From NCBI GenBank assembly GCA_036571765.1, contig BROE01000003.1, positions 11,684,223 through 11,748,222 on the forward strand: a stretch of 64,000 bases of DNA, written 5' to 3'. The position numbers were made by a program, and so were the translations under genes. Shown piece after piece: positions 22,001 to 33,922 of the stretch. The stretch's first letter is position 1. Every line of letters begins with the position of its first letter. This stretch comes from Plecoglossus altivelis. Taxonomy: Eukaryota; Chordata; Actinopteri; Osmeriformes; Plecoglossidae. The notes beneath the pieces were generated by a model. It saw only the letters and a program-made list of their open reading frames with translations, did no database searches and was not told where the DNA came from.

Positions 22001-25000
22001 CGCTAGCCAGTCAGAGAGAAGTCTAGTGGACAGGAAGGTTATGTATCTGTATGTCTGCCAAAGGGGTAGATATGTAACTTTATCAGGTACTTAGAATCAA
22101 GGATGACTGGAAGGGTTTGGAACTGGTCTGTTCTATTTGAATCGTCCTCTACCCACTTACCCATGGCCCCGTTGTGGATGCGGGCAGACAAGCTTCCTAT
22201 AAGGCCCTCGCACACCTCAGGCAGCGTCTGCTGCTGAGCCCCAGCCGACAGCTCCACGCAGTGTAGACGGCTGAAGGAGTCCAGGTCACTCTGGGAACAG
22301 AAGTCCTGCACAGACGCCATCTTGGGGACCAGGCCCATCTGGAACAGGAAGGAGGCGTGGTTGAGCTGGGGTTGGTGTGATGGCTAGGAGCAGGACCAAT
22401 CATTTTGATGCCTGTCCCCGCAATTTGAAATTAAATGTTTATCATTAAATGTTATCATTGTTTATCATATAATTTATCAGTCAACAAAGATGAACCCACA
22501 TTATGTACTTGTGTCATATATGACACTAGCTTTGTACAGAGAAGCATTCATTTACCAATTATTCCTCATTTATAATATCGATGAAGATACCATGTTAACA
22601 TCAAATACGCTCAAGCTACTTCAGATATTCTTACTGAGTCGACAAGTATGTGCGAGCTTGACTGAGGATCGGAGTTGGGCGGCTTGGAAAAGATGATGTC
22701 GATGTAGTATCTCCCTCCATTGTTCAAACACACTGGTGTGTCTATAATCGCAACTCTAAAATGGACAAAGACTTGTGTGAGTGAAAGCAAATGGCTTTCC
22801 TGTAACGACTGGTTAACAAAGTATTCCAGAATTTTTCAGTGGCAATATTTGGTGATGTATTGACGGAGTGGTGAAGATTTGTGTCAAACCTGGCAATCCC
22901 AGGAAGAGAGACTGTTTTGGTTCCTGTGGGGTCAGTGGTACAGCCACTGTCTCCAGGTGACAGGGGGAGGATACTGACTGAAGCTACCCAGTCATCCATG
23001 GACTACAGAAAGCGACCAATAGCAAGAAATGGAATCAGTAAAACATGTCTTTAAACTCACAAAACACAGCGATAACTTGTGCTTGATTTGATTTCAAGGC
23101 AAATATGTTTCATTTCTAACCTCTGGCTCATAGCGAATTACTATCTGGTAGTCAAGGGAGGCTGGGAGGTTGTCAACTGTGAACCTAAGACCCGCACCAT
23201 CCAGAACCCTGACGAATCCCGGGCCAGTCCATGTTATTGGCGCATCAGCTGTCCTCTGTCGGGGCACAATCTGCAAAGCCGAGCCCGGATCAAGAGGAAT
23301 GGACCTCTGATGATGCAGAACCAGAAAGAAAAAGGCAAAGAGCAGCAAGATCAAAGGTCAAAGGTGAAGTTTAAATACCTTACATTCACTTTCTCAGGCT
23401 TACGACACAACTGTAATTGACAAAGCTTTCATCATAGCCCAACGATGACCTCAGAACCAGACAAAGAAACATCTGAAATACACCATAATTTTAGTCAAGT
23501 CAAGTTCAAGTTAGACTTTATTGTCATTCCGCTACATGTTGCGACATACAGTGGAACGTGATATCATCCCTCACAGGACTGTGACGATGCTACATAAATA
23601 CAGACTTAAACTACAATGAGCAAAGTAAAACAAACAATGATCGACGTAAAACAACAATGAGCACATTTTCAAAGTTACTCTCCCCTTCAGCCGACAGCAG
23701 AGGAAACTATAGGCATCAGAATGCTCTTTGTGTGGATTCTGCTGGGAGCAGCTCATGTTCCTACCTGTTCCTGTCGTCTCCTACGCGCTCCTCTCCTGGC
23801 TCTCCTTACAAGGACAATCCTGCCATTGCTGATTTTGAAGTCGTAGCCCTGCTCCCTGTAGTACTGCTCACATTTGGGCAGACCTGTCGGGTTCAGCTGG
23901 GGGAAGGACCGCACTCACGTGTTTACAGACTTAAACACACAAATACTGGTGTTTTTTGTTTGATAACACGCATGTTGAACAGTACTAAGCGTTTTCCAAT
24001 GTCACGTCTGGGCAACTGACCAGAGAGGAGGACGTCTGACCCTCCAGCGGAGCAGCATTCTCGGCCTCATACAGGAAGTAGTCCAGAGGAGCAAGGAAGT
24101 GACCTGGGGCAGGGTCACTGCAACTCTGTCCCACCATGTTGGGTAAGCACTGACACTGACCATCTGTTGATGAACAACTGTGCACACGTAGGTAAGAAGA
24201 CACAGGCAAAAGTTCACACAAAGTTAATATGAAATGTCATGACTGCCTGACATACAATAATACTTCATGAGTCATACATGTCATGCCATGACAACTCAGC
24301 TATGTTATTTTCTTGTTGTGTGACATACATGCTGCTGTAGGCTCCTCCTATGTCACAGTTACAAGGCGTGCAGCTGTGTACGGTGTTCCCCAGACCCCAG
24401 TAACCTGACTGGAGAGAAATAGGGTCAGAGCATTCATAACTAACAACCAATGTTACAAGATAACAAACAATATTCAATATTCAATTCGGTAAACAATGTT
24501 CGTATTGTGAAATTCTTTACTGAAAACATGAATTTCTCTAATACCCCCACAAAGAAAAGAAAAAACATCTGAGGGAATAAGACAATATCAATCATCTACT
24601 ATAATACAGCATCTGTCTTACCACACACTGATCACACAGGGCCCCAAAAGCAAGCTGTTGACACACACACTGCCCTGTTTCCTGGTCACAAGGGTATGGC
24701 GTCAGGACACTACCCAGATAATTACACTGGCACCCTGGTGACACACAAGCAGAAATTGGAAAATGAGGAATACGTTATTTAGGTTCCCAATGTCCTTGCC
24801 AATCTGCAAAAAGGGATTTCTCATAGATACAAACTGTATCTACTGTATATCCATACGCTTGGTATCCAATAGCCAATCATTTGATTTACAAGTGAAAAAT
24901 GAATACATTAAAGCTGCAACAAATAGCAGTCAAACAAATTTCTATCCTCGGCACATTTCACTTGTGGTAGAGAGGTTCTGTTCTTACTCTGGCAGCCGTA

Positions 25001-28000
25001 TGGGTCTTCCTGATTCAGGCCGTAGAAGCCGTATTTACAACGGTCACAGCGGTCTCCGTCCACGTTCTCCTTACAGACGCATTGCCCCGATACGGGGTCA
25101 CACAGGCCGCCATCCAGGGAGCCGGCCGGGTCACAGTCGCAAGCTGCAGTGGGGAATAACAAAGGTGATAAAACCCATGTCCATGCTCAGAGATTCTAGC
25201 CTACATTCCCGAGTGCCACTTTTGAAAAGAGCGGACATGGCATCGAGTGTGTGTGTTGGTGTGTTTGCGTTGGCTAGGTGCGTTTGTTTTGTGTCAGACT
25301 CACGGATGCATCCCTGAGGGTCTTCTATGGAGCGTTGGGGGTCCTGGTACAGGTACGGTCTGCACTGCTCACACTGCGCTCCTACACGGTTGTTGCGGCA
25401 GTCTTCACACACACCTCCACTAACCCCTCTGGTGGCTTGGTAACGGACCGCGTCGAAGAAGCACGATTCGGAGTGACCATGGCAGTTACACCCTTCGGAG
25501 AGACATGCAGGCAGCAATAAGCAAACATTGTTATGTGGTATTCTAAGTATTTGCAATGTAGGAATTCAAATTGGATTTTAACCTACAGATTATGGTAGGG
25601 GATGTGTACTACCATTGAAATACACTGAATTGAGGATCACTCATGAATTGCAATGCAGAGCAAGTGCACGGATAAAAAGTAGCCAATTAGGTTGAGTTTG
25701 TAAAGAGTTGACGATGAAGTGCGGACTAAAAAGTAAGGACATTACTTTGACAGACGTTCGGACCATATTGGCCACCTGGCCTCCAGGGGGCGTCATTGTG
25801 GAAGTCTTGACATCGCTCACAGTTTGTGCCTACTGTGTTGTGCTGGCACACGCATCGACCGTGAACCTGGTAGAAAACAATTACAAACAAAGTAGCCATA
25901 AAAAATACCATACACTGTTAAATTTCAATTTTTTCCCAGAGCGGTTGAGGGATTAGACACTAATTGAACTGCTATCTATTGTCAAACTTGAACTCTCCAT
26001 CCCTTTCCACCAAGATTCAACCTACATTTATTGATTCAGCAGACTGCTTGAATTAAAGTGTCATAAAGTAGAGCTCACAGTCATCACTGCACTTGACTGT
26101 TGTAATGACATAGCATTTTTGTGTTCAGTGCCAAAAGGAACAGGCTGTATTACCTAAGAGCAACATCCTTCATCCTCTGCCACCTTCCACACCCCACCGT
26201 TCCCCTTCATCATCCAACTTCCCCCCATCTGCCTGCCTGCCTGCCTCCTCACCATGCCAGGCTCGTTGAAAACATCGCCCCGGGTGCTGTCGACAGGCAT
26301 ACACTGGCTGGCGTGGCCATTGCAGAAGCAGCTGCCGCGCACCACCATGTCATAGAGGGCATAGTAGTACTTCTCCTGGGGGTTCCTGCGCTTGCGTCCC
26401 AGCAGCGTGTCGCCCAGCGTGAACAGCCGGGTGAAGTTCACCCGCAGGTTAGTCATGGTGATCAGCTCTGAGGAGGGACGGAACATGTTGTTTACCGAGG
26501 CCACTTGTGAGTGGAGGCATGGGTGAAATGTGATTGGTTGGAGAGCGAGGGCCGATGGGAAATGTTATTTGCTGAGTCCTCTGGACTTTTTCAAGTAAAT
26601 AGGACAAACCTTGAATGTGGGGAGCGTAGGGATCCTCTATGTCAAAGCTGGGATCCAACGCCTTGAGCACAACCTGTTATGGAAATCCAGTTTTTGAAGA
26701 AGGTAGCCATTGAGTGTACAAGAAATGAATGTGTGTATGACTGTAATTGTCACGCAAGTCACTGTTTGTTTGACACTTGCATGATAATGTATGTGTGTAT
26801 GCATGTGCATGTGAAGGAATGTGCGTGTGTCTGCTGCTGGAATATACTATATTTATGCTCAGTATGCGCATGAATATAGGTACGTGTAAACAACTTGTGT
26901 GTATCAATTAGCTGTTGTCTGTGTACACATCATCACCTCGCCGTCAGTGGAAGGTTGCGGGGCTGAGTAGCGGCCGTCACAGACAACATCGTCCACGCTG
27001 TCAGGCAACTCAGCAGACACCCAGGGGAAGCTGGCGGCACAGTCCTCCGCAAAGTAGCGGAACACCTTCCAGGTCCGCCCGTAGTCCTTTGACCTTTCAA
27101 CCAACATGGCGACAGGGCGGAAACTCTGGAGAGCAGCAAAGGGGTTTAAACACTTTAGATCCACTTGCTTGTAATTAGCGTCAGATAATAGGCAACAAGG
27201 CTTTGCTGAGTTAGTGAGTCTTGGAATTACATGTTAATAAGCATTCAGAATGATGCATGTAGCAGGAAAAAATGAACAAAAATCAAGGTTATAAGCGCAC
27301 AGCTCTAACAATACCATTCAAATGATTTGCAGTTTGTGCAGTGCTTAAATGGTAGTTTGTTTTTATATGCATTTTTTTATTGTGTGACTAATAACTAGGT
27401 TGGACGTGAGTGGTGCGGCATGTGTGGTTACCTTGAAAGTCAGGACGAGGTGGCTGAACTGAAAAATGGTCTCCAGGTTCAGCTGAATACTGACTTCCTG
27501 AACACCTGTGAATTGGGAGGGATTAGATTCTGATTCGATTAGAATCTTGGTGGCTAGTCTTGTTTCTCAGTATCATGTGGATTTCACAAAGGTTAATCTG
27601 AGGCAGTGTGCTGGTGGAAGGTTCTCCAGGACTAGCCAGTACAGCACAATATCATTCAACACACATGAATCTGTCTTTTGAATCTCTATCTCAGATCATG
27701 TTGGTACTGGATCCAAAAACGTGCCCTGCAGAGACCTCTATGCAAACACATGGGTTATGTTTCTGAGAGGACACACACCGTTCTCTGACTGCCACCACTT
27801 CATCCTGCGCTGTGGCTCGAAGGTGGTGATGACGTTCTCTATCTGATGGCTGTTGGGGTTGGTTGCTTGGTTGTAGGGCTGGCGAGAGTCACATGTAAAG
27901 CACTTCTGCTCCTCCTGAGAGAGAAGACTTACATGAAAAGAAGTCTAATGTTTTGTTCCCACCCCCACATATATCATGGTTTTAATAGTCCGTCCACCCT

Positions 28001-30661
28001 TGGCCCTGCAGTTCAAAGGTCACTGGAGGTTTATAGCCATTGCCCCTAGCGCCACACTCCCTAATTGAAGAATGTGACCTTGGAACATCAACGCTATGAC
28101 AGTGATGTAGATGCAGCTAATAATTTTTGCAAACAGTCTGCACAGAGATAAGATTTGAACATGTGATTGAGTCACATTTTGGTCACGCAATTAGCTCTCA
28201 TAAAGCCAAAACAATGATTCTAGAAGCCAGAACAAAAAGCTTGGTGCCTGCTATTATAGGCATAAATCCCACAGAGGTATACATCACCTATAACCTCAGT
28301 GGGATGTGTGAGGACATGTACTCCCCCAACAAAACAAATCACAATTAAAATAGCTCAACACACAAAATTAGCTGCTGAGTATTGAGATCCTAAGGGATTT
28401 CCCATGGAACTTTAATTTTGAAAATCATAGGAGGAAAAACCCACAATGAAAGGCATATGCAGAATACATCATTGTTGTTAAACTCTTTTTGTTCCTATGT
28501 TGGACACGCCCACGTCTCCCCTGCATGGGGGAGGAAGGGAGTGGGGGTGGATAGCAAGGGAGGGAGCTCCGAGAAGGAAAGTTGAGAGGAAAAAAAAGAG
28601 TTGTAGAACAAGAAAGCTGAGACAGAGAGAAAGCAAGTAAATCAATTAAGATAGAGAAACTTGAGATGGAAAAGTCTCAGAGGAAGTACTGGTGGCAGGG
28701 AAGTTGAGGTTAACCATGGAGGCACAGCGTACAGAACGTAGTGTGGGTGAGCTGTGAAAGAAAACCAAAGCAATGACCATATAAATGTGGCAGATCAAGA
28801 CTTGTCTCCAGTATGAAGCATTTTCAGGGTGAGCCAAGGAGCTGTCATTCAGTACTTTTAGATCCCCAGAATACGTTTTCCAAAGGAATGTGTGTGTCCT
28901 GTGCTTTGTTAGCCCTGACTGGAAGATCAGCGTGTAGCTTGAGAAGTGCTTTAACAATTTGTTGAAATGTACAACTGATGTATGACTATTTCTCATTCAA
29001 ATTCAATATAAAGCATTGTACAGATTTGTCTGGTTTCAAGTGAGTAAATAAGTTAACTGTCTTTGTTAGTTTGACCAAATCTTAAACAGAGCATCTGAAC
29101 AGAGCACCCAAATATGGCAAATGCAATCATTCTTAGATAGATGATCCTGTATAAGTATAAATATTTAAATAGAATTATAGAAGAATAAACATGATGTGCT
29201 ACCTCACTGTAATATATTGTCTGAGCACAAACATTCACTCAGGCGTATTCATTGAGTATTTCAGATGCAAGAACTCTAACCTCCAGGTATCCAATGATGC
29301 AGTAGGGCTGCGGGCCACCCAGGCCGCAGGTGGAGGAGGCAGACAACTGAGCGGCCCGGCCCACCATCAGGTCACCCAGCTGAGGGTTACAGGAGCTGCC
29401 CTCACACTCCCCCCGGGTCAGGGCCACATGCGCCACCGCTGGATGGGGAGGACAGGGGAGGGAGGAAGATGGAAGGGCGAGAGGGAGGGTAAGATGACAT
29501 GAGACAGCTTGATGAGGGATTAAGAGATCTTGGATTCCATCATCTTTCTTAATAGGTTTCTGTCTGCATTTCATTTCTCTTTGTGAAGCAGTTTTCCTTC
29601 GCAGTGGCATTCCTTCTTGAGAAACTCAAGGATACATGTTTGTTAGGAGAAGTCTAAGTAGGCATGGCAAATGTTTACATATCGAGTATTGTGTCAGTAG
29701 TGGATGGTCTTTCCAGGGCTTGGCATGTGGCACAGAAGGAGAAATAACAGGAGATCAATGATGTACAGTAGATCATACACTGCATCCAGAACTTGTTGGC
29801 AGTATCAACACTGCAGCTAGTCAGGTATGCACTAGGGTTCTACATCTAGTGCTGTTTGTTTTGGAAGGAGTCCTAACATCACAGATAACAGGAAGATTGT
29901 GCTGAGTGTAGAACAAATGAAAGCTTGCTTCCAACTCCAACACATGTGCCACTTACATAGTTCATAATAAGCCATAATTATGTGCGCATTAAAGGTCAGT
30001 GCTAAACATGTTTGATAACTACACAGAAAGTTGACACTCTGGTTCTTTTTACTTTCTAAATAAACAGTTCAAGTAAATTATAGATGTCTGCACAACTGAA
30101 ACTATATGGTAAGCTTTGTTGACACCTTTCATGAAGGAAAATAAGCCTTTTAATTAAGTAAATGAATTAATATTTTGTTTATACATATGATTTCTAATGT
30201 AAATGGTTATATGTATTTTAATATATTTAAGACATGAAAAAATATGAACTGTATAAACATAGTCCGTACAAACATTTAAGCCTTATTTTGAGATATCGGG
30301 TAAAATCTGCAAAATAGCCAAAGGCCTTTTACTGACTGCAGAGAGCGAGTGCTAGCATGTGGAAATATTCTCCATCATCAGTACTCAGCAAGTGATCACA
30401 TGTCAGATGGAAGAAGAGGCTTCTGGGATTGGTAATGTCAACCGGGCTATGCTTTCCGCCAAGAGCTAGACAATTCAGTCCTGCCCTTGTTGGAACCACA
30501 GCCTGTGTGGATCTGTCTGTGTGTTTTGTGGTGTTATTCACCAGTTGCCAACCTATGAATTGCCAAGGGTGTGAAGGGAACCCAGGGTGGGGGAACTTAC
30601 ACACAAGCAGGAAGAGGATTGTCGACCCCATGTCAAGGGTCATCTGCTGCAAGGTCCACAT
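16028..30661 (-). CDS. lamb4: laminin subunit beta-4, complete (34 exons, 1799 residues)
   Basis: Secreted laminin beta chain. The spliced CDS sums to 5400 nt with all 33 junctions in phase. Modules in order: signal peptide, LN, LE1-5, a 44-residue basic linker, L4, LE6-13, coiled coil interrupted by the laminin beta-knob, and a C-terminal YISCL that keeps the near-terminal Cys typical of beta chains. Segments matching beta-4 rather than beta-1 include YALYDMVVRGSCFCNGHAS, GDTLLGRK, GYWGLGN...CDIGGAYS, DPAPGHFLAPLDYFLYEAE, PITWTGPGFVRVL, SGRRCDRC and PEDIENLAEAVL. Human LAMB4 is 1761 residues and adjacent to LAMB1, matching this arrangement. The start at 30661 (MWTLQQMTLDMGSTILFLLV) opens a 61-nt exon that joins exon 2 at phase 1; a downstream Met (MTLDMG...) is an alternative start. 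Confidence 0.93.
17794..18030 (-). other. lamb4: lamb4 GC-AG intron (intron 28)
   Basis: A 237-nt intron starting AAAG|GCAAGA and ending ATAACAG, keeping the frame from LRDSKTK into LNTAKQM. No alternative in-frame GT donor was seen close by. Confidence 0.7.
19336..19370. repeat. Perfect 13-bp inverted repeat with 9-nt loop
   Basis: AATGGTTGAACAT and ATGTTCAACCATT are exact reverse complements flanking GTATTTTAT, in lamb4 intron 25 about 110 bp downstream (transcript sense) of the coordinate-lower side of exon 26. It can form a hairpin on either strand. It is too short for a pre-miRNA. Confidence 0.8.
19946..21805 (-). other. lamb4: lamb4 exons 19-24: LE modules 6 onward
   Basis: Exons at 21662-21805, 21205-21436, 20936-21093, 20551-20775, 20136-20353 and 19946-20042 encode residues 815-1172, the second LE rod. 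Cysteine patterns run continuously (CKPNVIGRCCDSC, GQCPCRREVSGRRCDRC, TGDCLDCREHTTGDNCERC, GECMRCLHNTHGPYCQSC, GQCPCRTGAVGELCDEC, GQCQCRAEFGGKQCDEC). The donor of the exon ending at 20136 is GC rather than GT, and the donor at 21204 (GTGCAG) is weak but fits the frame. Confidence 0.87.
20043..20135 (-). other. lamb4: lamb4 GC-AG intron (intron 23)
   Basis: A 93-nt intron whose 5' end reads AAG|GCAAGG; no usable GT lies nearby. The frame is maintained from NNICDK into VTGQCQC. This matches the extended AG|GCAAG consensus of U2-type GC-AG introns. Confidence 0.75.
22161..23306 (-). other. lamb4: lamb4 exons 15-18: L4 (domain IV) module
   Basis: Exons at 23121-23306, 22890-23002, 22635-22755 and 22161-22338 encode residues 616-814: WTGPGFVRVLDGAGLRFTV, SLDYQIVIRYEPE, DTPVCLNNGGRYYIDI, SHILVDSMGLVPK and GSLSARIHNGAM. 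Splice phases match lamb1 exons 14-17 exactly (0, 2, 0, 1). Confidence 0.87.
23490..23690. repeat. Possible interspersed-repeat fragment in lamb4 intron 14
   Basis: Contains AGACTTTATTGTCATTCCGC and ACATACAGTGGAACGTGATA followed by a CAGGACTGTGACGATG segment. From memory this resembles a 'TTATTGTCATTC...ACAGTGGAACGAAAT' motif dispersed in many teleost genomes. Its ends are not defined and no search was possible. Confidence 0.4.
23765..23896 (-). other. lamb4: lamb4 exon 14: 44-residue polybasic linker exon
   Basis: A 132-nt phase 0-0 exon flanked by a pyrimidine-rich CAG acceptor and a GTAGGA donor, encoding residues 572-615. It begins LNPTGLPKCEQYY, has one Cys (residue 580) and ends in the basic run VRRARRGARRRRQEQ. 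lamb1 has no equivalent: its flanking exons are spliced directly together. Being an intact multiple of three with no stop, it could be constitutive or cassette-spliced. See the findings for possible proprotein-convertase or heparin-binding roles. Confidence 0.75.
24021..25866 (-). other. lamb4: lamb4 exons 8-13: LE modules 1-5
   Basis: Exons at 25746-25866, 25304-25492, 24988-25143, 24622-24734, 24329-24408 and 24021-24177 encode residues 300-571 with regular laminin EGF-like cysteines. Exon 10 is 21 nt shorter than its lamb1 counterpart: the short insert before GQC.C is missing here, although as I recall human LAMB4 has an insert there. The last exon ends at a GTCAGT donor after PLEGQTSSSL. 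Confidence 0.87.
27915..29280 (-). other. lamb4 intron 2, no gene seen
   Basis: A 1.37-kb intron with AT-rich unique-looking sequence. Open frames in it are short and carry no laminin or other recognisable motif. Confidence 0.55.
29439..30600 (-). other. lamb4 intron 1, no gene seen
   Basis: A 1.16-kb intron between the signal-peptide exon and the first LN exon. A purine-rich G/A stretch abuts the exon 2 side. No further exon was recognised. Confidence 0.55.
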
Positions 30662-30667
30662 GGTTAC

Positions 30668-30711
30668 AGAGAGAAAGAAAGAAAGAAAAAAAGAAAGAAA
30701 GAGAGAGAGAA
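30668..30711. repeat. (GAAA)n/(GA)n tract just upstream of the lamb4 start codon
   Basis: Purine repeat on the plus strand, hence a pyrimidine-rich (TTTC)n/(TC)n tract in the sense strand within a few bases of the predicted lamb4 ATG. It lies in the presumed 5' UTR or promoter. It could instead mark the polypyrimidine tract of an upstream splice acceptor, in which case the 30661 Met would not be the true first codon. Confidence 0.7.
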
Positions 30712-32496
30712 TGATGAAAGAGGCATGATGAGTTGATTGCACCCACTCATTTGTGTATATACTCTTTGGGGGAGGGGGGTGCCTTGAGTCAGTAAATTGT
30801 TATCCAAGATATGAAGGGATTCCATAAAACATCATGCTTAAATTTATGCATTGGCATTGGCATTTAATGATGTTGGTTTAAGATCCAATCAGTTGATGGA
30901 TTCAATCAAAACTGCCAAACTGTTCACTGAACTCAATAAACTCCAAGTTAGCACGGTATTATCGCTGGGAATAGACAGAAGTACTCTGCAACGGACTGAA
31001 TGAACATGCATCACTCAGTAAGTGTAAAAAACACATTATATTACTTTGAACGGTTTGTCTATCAGTAACTTGATAACCACATGTTGGAGGACAAGAAGTT
31101 AAGCTAGGGTAAATACGACACATGTTTAGGCATTGCAAATGTAAATACAGCGCTGGTCTGGTTCCAACGTGTTCGAAAGCAAACACTCGGCAGTAGAAAC
31201 ATGTAGCGCAAAATAGCGTCCACTGCGCATCAACAAGGACATGTCAGAAAGTCCCATTACTGAAAGCTTCCAAACACAACTTGTGATGTCAGATCACCTT
31301 CAGTAACGTGAGAAAATGCTGAAACTCGATCGTTGTGGCTGTATAGCTTTAGTGTCCTTCTGTGGATCACCTTTGGTCCTCTGTCACCCTATTTCCATTG
31401 TAAGACTTCAACGTACAGAGGTAACGACAGCATAATATGCCCATGGGAGTGGTCTGGAATGCATAGTACTGTATAGCACCCTGCGAAAAACATTTAGCCT
31501 CAAGGGACTGATGAACTTCCACAGCAAGGCATGGGCCCCTTGAGATAATTGTGCAGAGGTTTACCATAGGTTTAGACTTGCTGTATGAACTAAATGTGCA
31601 TTGCAACTGTAAAAATGCCAGAGTGGGCCAACAACCAAGGAGTTTGTTGTCTGACCGTATGACATACTGCTACACGTTACAGTATAATAGGATTATAGCG
31701 ATCAAAATTTACCGGACGTCAGTGAGTCAGGGGGTGTTTACGTATTAATCAGCGTTTATCTTAAATAAGAAGTTACTTAAGTCACTTAGACAGCACTTAT
31801 TCCATGAAACATAATCTAGTTACTCCTTCTGTTTCTCATGTTGCAGTGAACGACTTCACACCGATTGAGAGGGAAAGGCTCTGTTCGTTTCCCCTGTATT
31901 CGTCTTCCAACAATGAACGTCCATCGACTGATAAGCATTTGGAGACTCAACTCATCGGAGACTTCAGAACCAGATCTCTTTCATCAGACAGTCAACGTTG
32001 CAGTTACTCCAAATGGCAATAGCAGCAGTCAAATCCATGTATCTCTCAAGTAACATCTAAAAAATCTCAGATCCAAGAAATAGCAATGCACTATACCTCC
32101 AAACTGCTATTATATCCAATCCAAAGGTCAGACAAACAGTTTGTTACTATCTAACCATCATATGCAAGCAGTATGGAAAGCAATCCATGTCTAGAATCCA
32201 CATTTTCACACTTGTGCATACATTAATACTGTAAGAAAGAGACAACTCATCACAACTTGAATGACACTGAAACCATTTTCTTTCTCTAACTGTATTTGGA
32301 TTGCAGAATGACCACAATAAATTAATCAAAGCAGGTTAGGCAAAACATACAGTTAAAACTCACTTGATGATGGTATTTGACTGTGGTTGAAGGTGGATTC
32401 AGACTCCAATGAAAGACTCTCAGCATGTGGAGGCACACCTGAGCTCTATGGAGAGAGAGTGGGACAAATGTAGCCTTTGGGTGTGTATGTTTCTGA

Positions 32497-32506
32497 AAGA
32501 GAGAGA

Positions 32507-32551
<45 letters not shown>

Positions 32552-32615
32552 TGGAGTGGTGGAAGGAAGGAAGGAAGAAAGGAAGTAAGGAAGCAAAAAA
32601 GGAAGGAAGGAAGGA
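32497..32615. repeat. (GA)n microsatellite followed by (GGAA)n
   Basis: About 24 GA units, a short G-run, then several GGAA units. It is polypurine on the plus strand and can form triplex/H-DNA. GGAA microsatellites can bind ETS-family factors, but no function is shown here. Confidence 0.85.
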
Positions 32616-33905
32616 GATTAGGTTTCATTCAAAGCTGATGCCACTCTGACTAGGAGCTGGGGTACAGTAATGTATGACAGGCTAGGTAGGGATTTACTTT
32701 GACAAAGACATGGAATGTACTGCTGTAGAGGTAAGCTCACCTGGTCTGTATGTTACTTCCCTTACTCATACCAGAAAACATTCTTAGTAAAACACAGTAG
32801 AATGTGGATTTTCCATGCCCTGTGCCTGCCCTTCACTCCAGGGCTGTGGACAAAATTCAATAAAGAAAATATAAGACCAGAAAACACTCATATTTAGTAG
32901 AGATTTACACTTTAAAGGTTTACTTAGGACTGATTGCCTAAACAGCCAAACTAAAATGCCTAGATAACATTTAGAAAAGAAAGGCGTAATAAAGTCTGGG
33001 TTTTTACATTACTTTTTAAATAAGCCTATATATTTCTAGGACACAAGGAAAGCATTTGCTCTAGTAAACACATTGAAATGACCTTGATTGTAATGCAAAG
33101 AATTTGTGTTGATTTGTGTTGCAGAATTGAATTAAAACATGAATAAACACACATTTCATAAAAGCTACAACATGCTAGTTTAAGAATGCATATCGTATCG
33201 CGGTATACCTGCTTATAGGTCTGCTGTTTAGATCAAAGTTTATAAAGCTTTAAGCGAGTTTACTGAAACAGACAAATTGCTGTACGTTAATTTATTTGAC
33301 CATTAAGGAGCTGCCCTCTAGTGTTTGTCAAGTGCAACTCAAGTACTTCCAGTTTTCAAACTGCTGTTGCTTACGCATAATTCTTAGAAACTATTCAGCA
33401 ATATTTTTTTCGTATTGCCTATGTCCAGCATGGGTAAATGTGTACAAATACAACTACTTATAATGTTCTCTTATGGTAAGGGAGTTAAGGCATTTCAACG
33501 TTAGTCTATCAACATTCTTTCTAACTCAATCGCACTTCTGGCTATAGAATCCAATTACACCAACCAGTTCTACCAGACATCATTTTTTCAATGAAAGAAT
33601 AAAGTATAAACGAATTAAATATATTCTGGACCGATCAATTTATTGTGATTTTGGATAGGCTTCTACATTTTACGTACGCAAATTGACACATAGCCGTCTA
33701 AAAAGGTAATTAATGTTTCAGCGAAAATAATTTTAAAAGACGTCATCAAAAATGCACAGTGTTTTAAATAGATTAAAGTCTACATATATAACAATATAAT
33801 GGTCCGACACGTATGCCGATATAGACAGATAATAAACGTGAAAAGACAGGTCTAAAGATTGTAGGACGTTCAATTAATATCCAACTCACTAACAAAACGT
33901 TGCCA

Positions 33906-33922
33906 GCATTGCCAGGCAATGC
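33906..33922. promoter_or_regulatory. Palindrome resembling an RFX X-box
   Basis: GCATTGCC-A-GGCAATGC is a perfect 8-bp inverted repeat with a 1-nt spacer. It resembles the RFX X-box pattern of two GYTRCC-type half sites. The match is by eye to a remembered consensus. Confidence 0.3.

Larger units (their letters stand above)
26253..30661 (-). other. lamb4: lamb4 exons 1-7: signal peptide and LN domain
   Basis: Exons at 30601-30661, 29281-29438, 27779-27914, 27432-27505, 26937-27125, 26610-26673 and 26253-26467 encode residues 1-299. Landmarks are GECEGSSCNPQLGDLMVGRA, STCGLGGPQPYCIIGYLE, WWQSENG, HLVLTFK, AMLVERSKDYGRTWKVFRYF, VVLKALDPSFDIEDPY and TNLRVNFTRLFTLGDTLLG. Lengths 74, 189 and 64 for exons 4-6 equal those of the lamb1 equivalents exactly. 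Confidence 0.9.

Noticed and set aside
26232..26250. Short (CTGC)n run considered as a structural repeat
   Set aside because: Only four units, next to the lamb4 exon 7 donor; nothing beyond simple sequence.
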